Positions 48,488 through 58,571 of a stretch of 64,000 nt of DNA are shown piece by piece. The translations under genes and the position numbers were made by a program. The notes under the pieces were generated by a model. The model did not search any database. It was not told where the DNA came from and saw nothing but the letters and a program-made list of their open reading frames with translations. Numbering within the stretch: the stretch's first letter is position 1; the number at the start of each line of letters is the position of its first letter. The DNA is from Tuctoria greenei (Eukaryota > Streptophyta > Magnoliopsida > Poales > Poaceae): contig JAYESD010000002.1 of assembly GCA_036927565.1 (NCBI GenBank), positions 139,383,167 to 139,447,166 on the forward strand. Reading direction: 5' to 3'.

Positions 48488-48710
48488 TATATATTGTATA
48501 TATTTGTATCCTCTGAAATCAACTTAGAACAATGTTATATTTCAGCTTTAGATAGCATGTTTCAAACATTATTAAATACAGCTTCTGTAGAGAAGACTAA
48601 TTTGGACAAGTGATCCTTTTCGGCTTGTTGACTATCATATTTATCACCTTCACCTGTTCCATAATTTTTTAAATTGTATGTCTATATAAATTTCTTTTGA
48701 CCAATGATGA
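48488..48710. other. AT-rich spacer after TNP2
   Basis: Likely 3' untranslated region of TNP2. No features seen. Confidence 0.4.
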
Positions 48711-48887
48711 TCAGGCTTGCCTTCCAACAGCTTGGTTCCAAACAACATCTAGAAGCACAACTCTTGAAGCTCTTGTCAAGCTAATCCCTTAACAGCAAGC
48801 TCTTGTAGATGCAAGTAACACCCGGGACTCATCATTTCGATTGTTAAAAGCTTCAATTAAAGTCTGATGATACTTCCCATCCATTTG
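48711..48887 (-). pseudogene. SNF2 helicase fragment A (motif V to VI), CLSY/DRD1-like
   Basis: Minus-strand reading from 48887: QMDGKYHQTLIEAFNNRNDE, then VLLASTRACC, a stop, GISLTRASRVVLLDVVWN and a final VGRQA before a stop at 48711. SNF2-family proteins have exactly this order at helicase motif V and VI (STxACxEGIxLxGASRVVLLDxxWNPxxxRQAI). The ASTRACCEG plus RVVLLDVVWNP wording fits the plant CLSY/DRD1 group from memory. The stop between CC and GI is GAA changed to TAA. Only about 58 codons remain, so this is a captured exon piece, not a gene. Confidence 0.78.
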
Positions 48888-49018
48888 AGGGCTTGTTTGG
48901 ATAGGAGTGGATCCACTTCAATATAAGTGGTTTGAGGTGGATTGAGGAGAAAATTTTGTTTATTCTTCACTTCAATCCACTTCAATCCAATTAGATTGAG
49001 TACACCCAAACAACTCCT
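48888..49018. mobile_element. MITE-like insert in the left arm
   Basis: Interrupts the match between arms: the left arm has GGGCTTGTTTGGATAGGAGT to ACACCCAAACAACTCCT, where the right arm continues directly. The ends are imperfect inverted repeats (TTGTTTGGAT / ACCCAAACAA). It also has internal CCACTTCAATCC repeats. About 130 bp; the target duplication is unclear. Confidence 0.6.
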
Positions 49019-49310
49019 GAAAGATTTCTTTCTCTTCTCTCCCTTTTAAAAACTTACGAAGATGCTACTTTATCAGTTCTAATGGATGAATATATTGACT
49101 ACAAATCGGTACCATCTCTCTTGCTTCACACAAGTGACGAAGCGAAAAACTTCAATCACAAATCTTGTTTTTACCCTTTTCATAGGAATTTGACTTTAAT
49201 ATTTAAAGCATAGATTTATCAATAAATGAAGCTTCCTCATCAGACATGTTAATGGCAGTTACAGTTGAAGGGTGTGTCGAAGCTAACGAAATATCAACGG
49301 GACTAGAGAC

Positions 49311-49466
49311 AAAGAGATGCTGCATATGAGTGACAATGTCCAAGTTAGACAACATGAAGATATGATGGCAACCTTCAACAACATGAAAAGTTATACCAAG
49401 GTTATGCTTGCATCAACCAAGACACGTTGTGAGGGCATAACACTTATTGGAGCATTAAGGTTATGC
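49311..49466 (+). pseudogene. SNF2 helicase fragment B (motif V)
   Basis: Plus-strand reading EMLHMSDNVQVRQHEDMMAT, FNNMKSYTKVMLASTKTRCE, GITLIGA. It aligns position by position with fragment A' (FNNPNDEPQVLLASTRACCE, GISLTGA), so it is a second, diverged copy of the same helicase segment, possibly from a related gene. No stop within about 50 codons. It ends at the centre of the inverted repeat. Confidence 0.75.
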
Positions 49467-49467
49467 T

Positions 49468-49615
49468 TGCCCCAACAAGTGTTATACCCTCAGAACATGA
49501 CTTGGTTGATGCAAGCATAACGTTAACATCTCTTTTCATATTGTTGACGGTTGCCATCATAGCTTCACGCTGTCTAACATGGACATTGTCACTCATATGC
49601 AGATCTCTTTATCAT
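49468..49615 (-). pseudogene. SNF2 helicase fragment B' (mirror of B)
   Basis: Minus-strand reading LHMSDNVHVRQREAMMATVN, NMKRDVNVMLASTKSCSEGI, TLVGA. Reverse-complement partner of fragment B across the loop, with amino-acid differences from it (QREAMMATVNNMKRDVN against QHEDMMATFNNMKSYTK) but no stop. Confidence 0.75.
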
Positions 49616-49869
49616 CAGTCCGATTCAGATTTTGTTAGCTTCGGCACATCCTTCACTTATAACTGCCATTAACATGTGTGACAAGGAAGCTTCACTTATT
49701 TGATAAATCTATGCTTGTAAGATTAAGATTAAATCCCTATGGAAGTGTAAAAACAAGATGTGTGATTGAAGTTGTTCCCTTCTTCGCTTGTGTAAAGCAC
49801 TAAGAAAGTAGGTACTTATTTTTAGTCAATATATTTAGGCATTAAAACAAAGTAAGGAACATCTTCCTA

Positions 49870-50054
49870 TGTTTTCAAATGGACAGGAGGGAATAAAATC
49901 CTTCAAATAGATGGGAAAATCCTTCCAAGAACCGTCAGGATTCAAATTGATGCTTTCAACAATCCAAATGATGAGCCACAGGTGTTACTTGCATCTACAA
50001 GAGCTTGCTGTGAAGGGATTAGCTTGACAGGAGCTTATCAGCATCACAGGCCAT
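49870..50054 (+). pseudogene. SNF2 helicase fragment A' (mirror of A)
   Basis: Plus-strand reading with one early stop, then MGKILPRTVRIQIDAFNNPN, DEPQVLLASTRACCEGISL, TGA, after which the match to SNF2 proteins ends (YQHHRPF). It lacks the RVVLLDVVWN part that fragment A still has. Reverse-complement partner of fragment A. The CACTA-2 subterminal repeats start about 30 bases downstream. Confidence 0.78.
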
Positions 50055-50079
50055 TCTTAATTAACAAGCAGCCTGTAAA

Positions 50080-50423
50080 AACAATGACTTTCCCCAGGCG
50101 GTTCTTCAATAAAAACCGCTCGTGATGATTGAACCAGTACATACGGTTCTTAAACAATGACTACCCGTGAAAATCATGTATTTACCTAGGCGTTGGTTAA
50201 TTAAGAACCGCCTGTGATGTTTGCTACATCACAGGTGGTTCTTAATTAATAACCGCCCGAGAAAATAATGTACTTACCCAGGGGATTGTTTCTTAAAATC
50301 CGTCTGTGATGTTCTGTCATCACAGGCGGTTATTGTACCATTCGTCATCACACTCGTATTTTTTTATGGACCGCCTGTATTTGAAAAATCGAGGCTCCTG
50401 TGAAAATGCTTTTTGTAGTAGTG
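50080..50423 (+). repeat. CACTA-2 right subterminal repeats and terminus
   Basis: Direct and inverted copies of CAGGCGGTTCTT / AAGAACCGCCTGTG at 10-60-base spacing, ending TGAAAATGCTTTTTGTAGTAGTG at 50423. The base triplet after it is TAG; the matching left flank is lost, so the target duplication cannot be checked. Confidence 0.85.
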
Positions 50424-50639
50424 TAGCCTCACTAAGACCGTCCACACCAGTGTTGCTGTAAAGTTTGGTGAATAGTGTAAATTTAGAGTAAATACTGTAA
50501 AAGTAGAAGGAGAATAGTGTATAGAGTAGTGTATGGACTAACAAGTACAGATAGCCTAAGGCGAAGCATGCATCGGAAGCTGCAGCAACAGCTCCTCCTC
50601 CCATCTAGTCCTGCGATGCCGTAAGTTGGGCGAACACAC

Positions 50640-50890
50640 ACGTACTCATAGCTCGTCACAGGTCAGCACCACCCCAGCAACGCATGCACGTGCATAGCAG
50701 CGTGTCTGCCATCTACGGTGTGGATGACTTGTCCAAAGTGTGACGGCAGGTTACGCCCCAACACTTTGGCAGCCACGTGGACTAACCATTCACGGTGTGG
50801 ACGACTCTCCTGCTCACGTGGCGAGACCGTCTACACTGTGAACGGCTCCCCCGTCACGTGTGTCTGCTATCTACAGTGTGGATAGTAGGA
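50640..50890. repeat. Short repeats with G-box (CACGTG) cores
   Basis: CACGTG occurs at 50687, 50774, 50815 and 50855; the last three are 41 and 40 bases apart. Between them lie variants of CTACGGTGTGGATGAC (50713, 50791, 50830, 50871). It has the look of a decayed array of about 40 bp. No neighbouring gene is identifiable. The rest of 50424-51150 shows nothing else I can support. Confidence 0.65.
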
Positions 50891-51149
50891 TGGCTAGTTT
50901 GGCAAAAAAAATCCAGAGGATATTAATATTGAATAATAAAAAATTAATGCTAAAATAAAAAATTCTGGCCGACGATGCATCCCAAATTCGGTGCAGAGTA
51001 TCTTGTCGTCCAAGACCAAGACCCAAGGGCCACTGCACACGAGCCCATGCATGCTACCTACACAATGTCCGTCAGTAGAACTCTTCGTTCATTTTTTTTT
51101 AAATAAACGGCAGACTTCTATCTCTCTGCATTACCCCCACAGTTTTCAA

Positions 51150-51693
51150 AAGTTTATCATTTTTTATTCAAAAATAAACTAAAATGCAACAAACTTTTGG
51201 AGATCGATGGAGTATAGAAGAAAAGGTCTGGTACATGAAAAAAGAGGGTTACAAAAGGTAGGTTGTGCTACCTAAAATTGAAATAAATATGTACTCCCTC
51301 CATGCTCAAAAAGTTTGTCGTCTTTTTGTTAAAAATGAAATAAAAATGACAACTTTTTGAAGATGGAAGGAGTACAAGATAGAACTTAAGCGGTACTTGC
51401 CAGCGCCCATCTAGTGGTCTAGTGGACATATGAAAGACGTAGAACTCCTTAGCCAGTGCTGCTACATGCGTGAATTCCATATATTCCACCAAGAGTAAAG
51501 TAACAGACCCATCATATTCCTTTTTCTGTCCTTCTCCATTCCTGCTTGCGTTGCAATTATGCAATCCGCTTTCCTACTAGACTTATCATACCCAGTGGTT
51601 GAGGTTCAGCCCCCTGATGCCAACTTGTGGTTATGCCCAAAACCTTATTCGCATATTCGCACTTCATGAATAAATGCCATATGCTTTCGACAT
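51150..51693 (-). pseudogene. LINE (non-LTR retrotransposon) 3' end, copy 1, split by G1
   Basis: Minus-strand reading gives VESIWHLFMKCEYANKVLG, the zinc-binding region found at the end of plant LINE reverse transcriptase ORFs, then frameshifted remains of the FWWNIWKERN-type tail (clear in copy 2), EFTHVAALAKEFYVFHMST and an AT-rich 3' part. It continues on the far side of G1 at 61867, where CPFCLGD completes the zinc motif. It is closely similar to copy 2 at 62480-62850 and 63870-64000. Confidence 0.75.
51294..51372. mobile_element. Stowaway-like MITE, 79 bp, with TA duplication
   Basis: Starts CTCCCTCCATGCTCAAAAAG and ends with its complement ATGGAAGGAG, flanked by TA on both sides (51292-51293, 51373-51374). 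CTCCCTCC ends plus TA target are the Stowaway signature. The paralogous LINE copy has the unoccupied site (ATGTACAGG at 62599-62607). Confidence 0.88.
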
Positions 51694-53644
51694 TGTGACA
51701 CCCTGTTCCGAAAATGAACCAAGCGTGATGCATATGTGTGTCCAGAATGTTCAACAAAAATACACAAGTGATCTACAAATGATAAACAGATAAAACCATG
51801 TCTCGATTAATAATACTAATAATAGTACCTTATTACAAACCAAATAGTCTCGAATACAAGCTCTAAACAAAACTTTAAACACTAAAAACTCCAAACTCTG
51901 CAGGCAAGTCTGACGGTAATACGGATGCCTAGAACTCAAATACCTCCTGGTACTCCACATTGTCGCCCGCGTCTGAATTTATTGGGAGAATAGCAAGGGT
52001 GAGCACATGTCGTACTCAGCAAGTGTGGGAAAGCATGACATGTAGCTTAAACAAAAAATGGTAATTAAATGAGCTAGTTGCATAAAAGTACATTCAAAAC
52101 AGTTGAAAATGCAATAATATTATCATTAAGGGTGGTCCTTCCCAAACCCAATTGAGTATAGTGAGGCAAAAATGTAAAACACCCATCCCGACTCTCTATA
52201 TTGTTTTCAAGCGACAAGGGTGGGTGGTCATACAAGACTAGTAAACTCCTATAATTGGGTTTTCCTGTCAATTGACATAAGCATGCAATTTTGCAAACAA
52301 ATATTTAAAAACATGGATCAAAATGATCAGAGACACTTGCCTTACTCTTGAGCTTGGTTTGGATCGAAGGCTTTGAAACTTTGGTTCTTCATGTCCTCGT
52401 AAGCACTATCTACAGCGACACCTTCTATTTCGAGCAACAAAAATGCAAAACAAACATTACAATCAATAAATTCTCATATATTACTCATATGCCATGCATG
52501 ATTAATGCAATTGTGAGGTAAAACTTGTTAATGAGTTTCTATTAATGTTTACTAACTAGTTACAATTATTTCTAACAAGTTTGAACAAGTTTGGAATTGA
52601 TTTGAGTCAATTTGGATTCAATTCAGCACAATATAAATTTAGAGGTCTGACAAGTCTGGTATCAGGGCTGGACTAGTCCGTCCAGATCAGAACTGCGAAT
52701 TAGTGTTTTTTTATCAGCGAGGATATGGGTAAATTTCTAATGGGAAAGTGGATGTAAAGGGTGTACCACATATTTGGAGATCCAAAGATGATGAATTTGG
52801 TGTGAAACTTGAGTCTTGACGATCTAGTGTTGGTGGAGATGAGTTGATGAAGATTTGGTAATGAAGAACGTCAACTGTCGAAAAGTTGATGAAGATCTAT
52901 CTTGATTGATCATTCTCCCTCTTCTCCTCCTCCTCCTTGCTTCTAGACTCCTTCTTGACGTCGGTGCAAGGTAAAAGGTGGCAGCAAGGGTTTTCAATTG
53001 TGATGGAGAGGTGGGGGGTATTGGGTTGCTTATATATGGGTGGAGAGGTAGGGTTTTGGGGTGAATTCCATGTGGTTTTCAATGGGGAATGAGTAGGGGC
53101 CAAGGTGGGGTCCACCCCGACTCCTATGGGGTTGGGCACAAACTTCTTGGGCCCAATTTAGGCGATTACCCAATAACCAATCGTGGAAGAATAATAGAAT
53201 TCGAGTGGAATTCAGCAGGTCAGACTAGTCCGCAATTGGGACCGAACAAGTTCGTTTTGAAACAGAGACTATTCCGAACATGTCCGGTATACCCGGGCAA
53301 GACAAGTCCGGGGCCCTCTACAAAAGACTGATCTGGACAGAAATTTAGATAAGATCGGATTAGTCTGCTCAAAATTGGACAAGTCCAAAAAAACATCAGA
53401 ACCTCAAATGGACTAGCGTGGATTGTGCCGGACAATCCGGGCTCTGAAGAAGACTGAATTTCCTAAATACAAAGGGAATATCGGACTAGTTCGGGGTTAT
53501 GGTCGGACAAATCCGCACCCTGACAGAGTTAAATTCCTGATTAGACATAAATTCATTTTAATCAGGTTGCTTTTAAGGTTGTTTTATGTTAAACATGTAT
53601 GAGGATGTATGCAATGCATTATGCATGAAAATGAGGGTGTTACA
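51694..53644 (-). mobile_element. G1 3' LTR (1.95 kb)
   Basis: Plus strand TGTGACACC to GGTGTTACA. It carries the GGACAAGTCCG repeats (52640-52700 and 53215-53525) and a minus-strand TATA-like region (TATATAAGC read on minus, 53026-53036). It lacks the 166-bp duplication of its partner. Confidence 0.9.
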
Positions 53645-53660
53645 AACCTACCCCCCTTAA
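53645..53660 (-). other. G1 polypurine tract
   Basis: Minus strand TTAAGGGGGGTAGGTT beside the 3' LTR, identical in core to the tract at 4347. Confidence 0.88.
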
Positions 53661-54960
53661 AATGAATCTCGCCCTCGAGATTCGACGCGAAAGGAAAGAG
53701 ATAGGGAAATTCCTTCTTGAGATCTTCTACCAGATCCCATGTCGCTTCCGATTCTGTAAGGTGCTTCCATTACACTTTACCCCATCTAATCGCCTTATTC
53801 CTTGTGACCCTTTCCTTGGTGTCCAAAATTTTGACAGATTGCGCAACATAGGTCAAATCTTCCTCAAGCTCCAATTCCTCCATTGGCACTTGCTCTTCCG
53901 GAACACTCAAGCACTTCATAAGCTGAGAAACATGAAACGCATCATGAACATCGGAAAGATGTGGAGGCATCTCCAACTTATATGCTACTTCTCCCCGTTT
54001 GTCCAAAATCTTGAATGGTCCAATACAGTGAGGTGCCAACTTGTCTTTGACGTTAAACCACTTGTGACCTAGCATAGGTGACACTTTGAGGTATACGAAG
54101 TCTCCCACCTCAAACACAAGCTTCTTCGTCTATTATCCACGTAACCCTTTTATCTCGACCGAGTAGCTCTCAAATTCTCGCAGATTGTCTTAACTTGCTT
54201 TTCGGCATCATGTATTACATCGGGTCCAAATACTTGAGTTTCCCTTGTCTCATTCCAAAACAAGGGTGTTCTACACTTTCTCCCATACAATGCTTCATAT
54301 GGCGACATAGCTGTTGTTGTAGGAAATTCAGCATACGACCGACTTTTCTTTAACGCACAAGCTCTTAGCATATCCTCCAATATCTATTTTGTTCTCTCGG
54401 TCTGTCCATCTGTTTGAGGGTTATATGCAAAACTAAAATTCAATTGAGTTCCAATTGATTCGTGCAATTTCTGCTAGAACCTCGAGGTAAATTGAGAACC
54501 TCTATCGGACACTATTTTCTTTGGTACCCCGTGTAAGCACACAATTCTTCTCATATACAATTCTGCCAACTTCGCTCCACTAAAGGTAGTCTTGACAGGA
54601 ATGAAATGTGCCGATTTCGTTAGCCGACCCATAATAACCCATATTGAATCGTAACCTGCCGAAGTGCGAGGCAAACCAACTATGAAATCTAAACCAACCT
54701 CTTCCCATTTCCATTCTGGAATCTTCAATGATGACAATAACTTTGTTGGCCTTTGATGTTTAGCCTTGACTCGTTTGCAAACATCACATCTGTGACATAC
54801 TCAGCTATGTCCCTTTTCAAACCATCCCACCAATAGCGTGTCTTCAGATCCTTGTACATCTTCGTACAACCAGGGTGGATAGAGTAAAGTGAATCATGTG
54901 CCTCATTTAATATCAACTGTCAGAGACGCTTCTCATTAGGCACAACGATCCATTTTCCAA
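53661..54960 (-). pseudogene. G1 integrase with chromodomain-like C-terminus
   Basis: Minus strand from about 54960: HPGCTKMYKDLKTRYWWDGL (zinc region; the usual CxxC part is degraded), WEEVGLDFIVGLPRTSAGYD with the first catalytic Asp, RLTKSAHFIPVKTTF, KIVSDRGSQFTSRF with the second, DGQTERT with the Glu, then YEALYGRKCRTPLFWNE, MLGHKWFNVKDKLAPHCIGP, VAYKLEMPPHLSDVHDAFHV and a tail of chromodomain type after TRNKAIRWGKV. Several stops and frameshifts. The same protein is seen in the remnant at 4361-5335. Confidence 0.9.
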
Positions 54961-56700
54961 GCCATAGAGTACCATGGTCATCCTCATCGAATCTGAATTC
55001 TCTCCGTTCCTGGGTCCTTTCCTTGATTTCTTGAATTTCCTTATCACTGGTCTAACCTTCTCTTATCTCTTGCTCCAGGGTTGGATTTACTTCAATTGCT
55101 CCCATATCATTTACGAATCCAAGATTCAACTGTTCAAACTCCTTGCATAGCTCGGATGGCAACTCCCTAACAGTGAATGGCTTGCTCCCTTTCGGCTCAA
55201 AGCATCAGCCACTACGTTGGATTTTCCTAGATGATAATTGATTCCCACTTCATAATCCTTAATGATTTCCAATCTTCATTGTTGCCTCAAATTCAGATCC
55301 GTTTGCGTGAATATGTACTTGAGGCTCTTATGATCCATATAGATCTCGCATCTATGACCAAGAACATAATGTCTCCAAATCTTCAATGCATGCACTACGG
55401 CTGCAAGTTCGAGATCATGCATAGGATAATTCTGCTCATTTTTCATCAATTGCCTGGATGCGTACGCTACTACTCGGCCATCTTGCATCAATACACAACA
55501 AAGTCCTTGTCTTGACGCATCGCAATAGATATCAAAGCCCTTGCTCACATCTAACAATACCAACATAAGTGTTGTTGTTAACCTCTTCTTTATTCTTAAA
55601 ACTATCTTGACAAGCTTGAGTCCATTTGAAAGTTTTCTCCTTCATTAACAAATCAGTCATGGGCTTCGCTATTTTGGAGAAGTCCTTAATGAACCGATGA
55701 TAGTATCCAACCATTACAAGAAAACTACTTATTTCCTTCTCATTTTGTGGCAGTTCCCACTTTAGCACATCTCTAACCTTTCCTGGGTCGATTGACACTC
55801 CTCCTTTAGAGATAACATGGCCTACGAATGATATCTCCCTCAACCAGAATTGACACTTATTGAACTTGGCATACAACTGGTGCTCTCGCAATCTCCGCAA
55901 CGCCAGCTTTAAATGCTCTTCATGCTCCTCTTCACTTTTCGAGTAGATCATGGTGTCATCAATGAACACTATCATGAACTTATCCAAATACTCCATGATG
56001 TCCTTATTCATTAGATACATTAAGTACGAGAGTGCACTAGTCAATCCAAATGACATGACCGTGTACTCATAGGATCCATACTGTGTCCCGAAAGCCGTTT
56101 TGGGTATGTCTCATGGTCTAATCTTCATTTGGAAATATCCTGACCGAAGATCAATCTTAGAGAATATTTTGGCCCCCTTCATTTGGTCAAATAGATCCTC
56201 TATATGGGGCAACGTGTACTTATTCTTGATCGTCACCTTGTTGAGAGACCGGTAATCCACACACATTCTTTGAGACCCATCTTTCTTATCTACGAAAAGC
56301 ACTTGGGCTCCCCATGGCGACGAGCTTGGGCATATAAAACCCTTCTCTAACTGCTCTTGAATCTGCTTCTTAAGCTCCGCTAATTCCTTAGGAGGCATCC
56401 TATATGGACTCTTTGCTATAGGTGCAGTTCTAGGTATTAAATCAATGACGAACTTGATGTCGTGGTCAGGCGGCATACATGGCAATTCCACAGGAAACAC
56501 TTCTAGATACTCACGAACAATTGGAATTTCCTCCAAAGTTACTCCTTCTGCATGATTTACCATTGCCTTCTCGGTTGTCAGCTGAATTTCCTTAAATTGT
56601 ATACTGAATCCTTCATTTGTCAATTACACTGCCCGAGTGGCAGACTGAATTACTCCGTTATGCTTCCTTATCCAGTCCACTTCAAGTATGATGTCCAAGC
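54961..56700 (-). pseudogene. G1 reverse transcriptase and RNase H
   Basis: RT motifs on the minus strand: KSPYRMPPKELAELKKQIQE, SSPWGAQVLFVDKKDGSQRM, VDYRSLNKVTIKNKYTLPHI, FSKIDLRSGYFQMKI, and the catalytic FIDD at 55955-55966, followed by MIYSKSEEEHEEHLKLALRR and FVGHVISKGGVSIDPGKV. RNase H: FDIYCDASRQGLCCVLMQDG, YASRQLMKNEQNYPMHDLEL, then SLKYIFTQTDLNLRQ and NVVADALSRK. Stops at about 56110 and 55276 and an out-of-frame patch near 55540-55570 break it. Confidence 0.9.
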
Positions 56701-58109
56701 CTTGCGAGTTCAGGACTATAAGTTGACGAGGAAATCTACCCCCTTATGGAAATACTTACTTTTGGAAATACTATATTCGTCCTCATTTCTCATGCTATGC
56801 TTTGCAACATACTTTGATGAGACGAATGAATGAGATGCTCCAGAATCAAATGACATAGTAGCGAAGTTGGAGTTTGCGAGGAACATACCAATCAAAACAT
56901 CTTCATCTTGCTGAGCCTCTTCTGTAGATACATGATTCAACTTGCCATGAGCGAAATTCTATGGTCCTCGGTTGCCTTGACCTGTTCCTCCATCGGGCCT
57001 AGGATTCTGCCTTGGAGCATTGCTCATCTGACCTTGACCTGATCTTGGGCATTGATTTGAAATTTTTTTCGCTTGTCCACAAGTATAGCAAGTCTTTCCA
57101 CCAGTGGCGCCAACAAAGATAGGGTGAGGCTGATTCTGAGCATAGGAAGGCATATTTGGGCGTAGCGTGGGCTGCATAGGTAAGCGAGGTGCTTGCATGG
57201 GCGGGCGTTGGTGCATTGGCTGTTGTGGTCGCGGTGGATAAGCAGGGCGATATGAAGCAGTGGACGGGTTGTAATATGGTGCGGCAGGCGGTGCATAGCG
57301 AGGACGGACATTGTTTCCTTGCAGCTGTCCCTAATATGGCATTTTCCTCTTGTAGTCTAGTTCCATCTCACAAATCTTGTTCTCAGCCACGATGGCCTTA
57401 TCAACTAGCTTTTGAAAATTTCCATATTCAGCATTGAGAAACTGAACTTGAATTTCATTGTTGTGACCCCTCATGAACAGATATTGCTTCGTGCTATCAG
57501 TGCTGATGTCCTCTAGAGCATATCTAGATAGTTGAGTGAATTTATTGAGATACTCACACACACTCATCCTTCCTTTCCTGAGATTTTCAAATTCTTGTCT
57601 TCTCAGTATCATGACTCCCTCAGGTACATAGTGAGAACGAAACTTCTCCTTGAACTTAGCCCAAGTGATTCTCTCTTGATTTTCATGAGCATTGCAAAGG
57701 GAATCCCACCAATCTGCAGCAGCTCCAACCAACCGTGTTGTGAGGTGAAAAGAACCTTCCCTCTATCACTGCACTAGACAATAGCAAGTTTCTTCTCTAC
57801 GGACTTCAGCCAATCGTCAACTTCCATAGGGTATGTGGCTTGAGCAAAAGTAGGCGGCCTGGTCCTCATGAACTCTCCCAAACGGTTGTGGGGTGGAGGG
57901 GGTGGTGGTGGTGGCGGCATGTGGGGCTGATTGTTGTTGCCAGCTTGTAGTTGTCCCATGGTCTGTATCATGGTCTGCATGAGCTGGATCTGCATCGCCA
58001 ACAGCTGCTCAAGGTTGGTGGCTCCATGTGCAGGTCCCTAGTTGTTCTGGAGTGCTTCATTGTTCTCATCCTCACCATTGGCATTCCTTTGGTTGCGAGT
58101 CCTCGACAT
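56701..58109 (-). pseudogene. G1 gag and protease
   Basis: The ATG at 58109 begins MSRTRNQRNANGEDENN. It continues through a Pro run (PPPPPPPPPHNRLGEF) and PPTFAQATYPMEVDDWLKSV to the gag core (AAADWWDSLCNAHENQERIT, KFKEKFRSHYVPEGV, FENLRKGRMSVCEYLNKFTQ). The zinc knuckle reads CYTCGQAKKISNQC, with Lys in place of the His ligand. Protease: FATMSFDSGASHSFVSSKYV with the DSG active site. Stops (two CAG-to-TAG type) and a frameshift near 57735 are present. Confidence 0.88.
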
Positions 58110-58571
58110 CTGCTGGTGAAAGAATAGTAGAGATGATAGAATTTAGAATTTGAAAAGAAACGCCCCAACTATATGCATCAATGTGTATTTAACTAAACAA
58201 CTCTCTTATTAAATAAAAAACCTATTAGAAGTTGTGGACAAGGATCCCACAACTCTCTACTACGTGTGGATGTCGACAAAGTGCTAAGTGTCCCACAACT
58301 CACACCAAACACACAAGTATAAGCACACACCAAGAAAATCAGCACACCACACTAAACACAACCAAGACAGTCTAAATGCTTTTCTATCTTCTAGACAGGA
58401 GACCTAGACTTAATTGTGTGAATCATGGTTGTCCTGGCTGTGAGGCAGCGAGGGCGAGGGCGACGATGCGGCATACATAGGCGTGCGCCAAGGTTAGTTG
58501 GCCATCCATGTAGGTGCTGGAGAGGTTGCCACACCATTGACATCCACGGTGGCATGGACTTCCTCTTGCTT
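58110..58571. other. Spacer between G1 extra ORF and gag
   Basis: No open frame of note. Includes an ACACACCAAG/ACACAAGT-rich patch on the plus strand (58290-58370). Presumably leader or intron if gag is made from a spliced RNA. Confidence 0.4.

Larger units (their letters stand above)
48711..50054. repeat. Large inverted repeat in the 3' part of CACTA-2
   Basis: The left arm (about 48755-49453) and right arm (about 49469-50040) are diverged reverse complements around a loop of about 15 bases at 49454-49468. Matching landmarks: CTTGTAGATGCAAGTAACAC (48811) against GTGTTACTTGCATCTACAAG (49983); AGTGACAATGTCCA (49328) against TGGACATTGTCACT (49580). The left arm has an extra MITE-like insert at about 48888-49018. 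Each arm carries two oppositely oriented pieces of an SNF2 helicase gene. If transcribed through, it would fold into a long imperfect hairpin. Confidence 0.9.
38873..50423 (+). mobile_element. CACTA-2: large CACTA element, left end cut by Tekay LTR
   Basis: Contents from left: a minus-strand Ptta-type gene (38873-40618, plus leader to about 41830), a hairpin-rich spacer (41840-44460), a plus-strand TNP2 gene (45107-48487), an inverted repeat with SNF2 gene pieces (48711-50054), and a right terminus. The right end reads TTTTTGTAGTAGTG at 50423, i.e. CACTACTACAAAAA inward. Subterminal repeats of ACAGGCGGTT (50080-50370) match the motif in the central spacer. The left terminus is missing; the Tekay LTR end at 38872 interrupts the Ptta-type gene. 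Confidence 0.85.
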
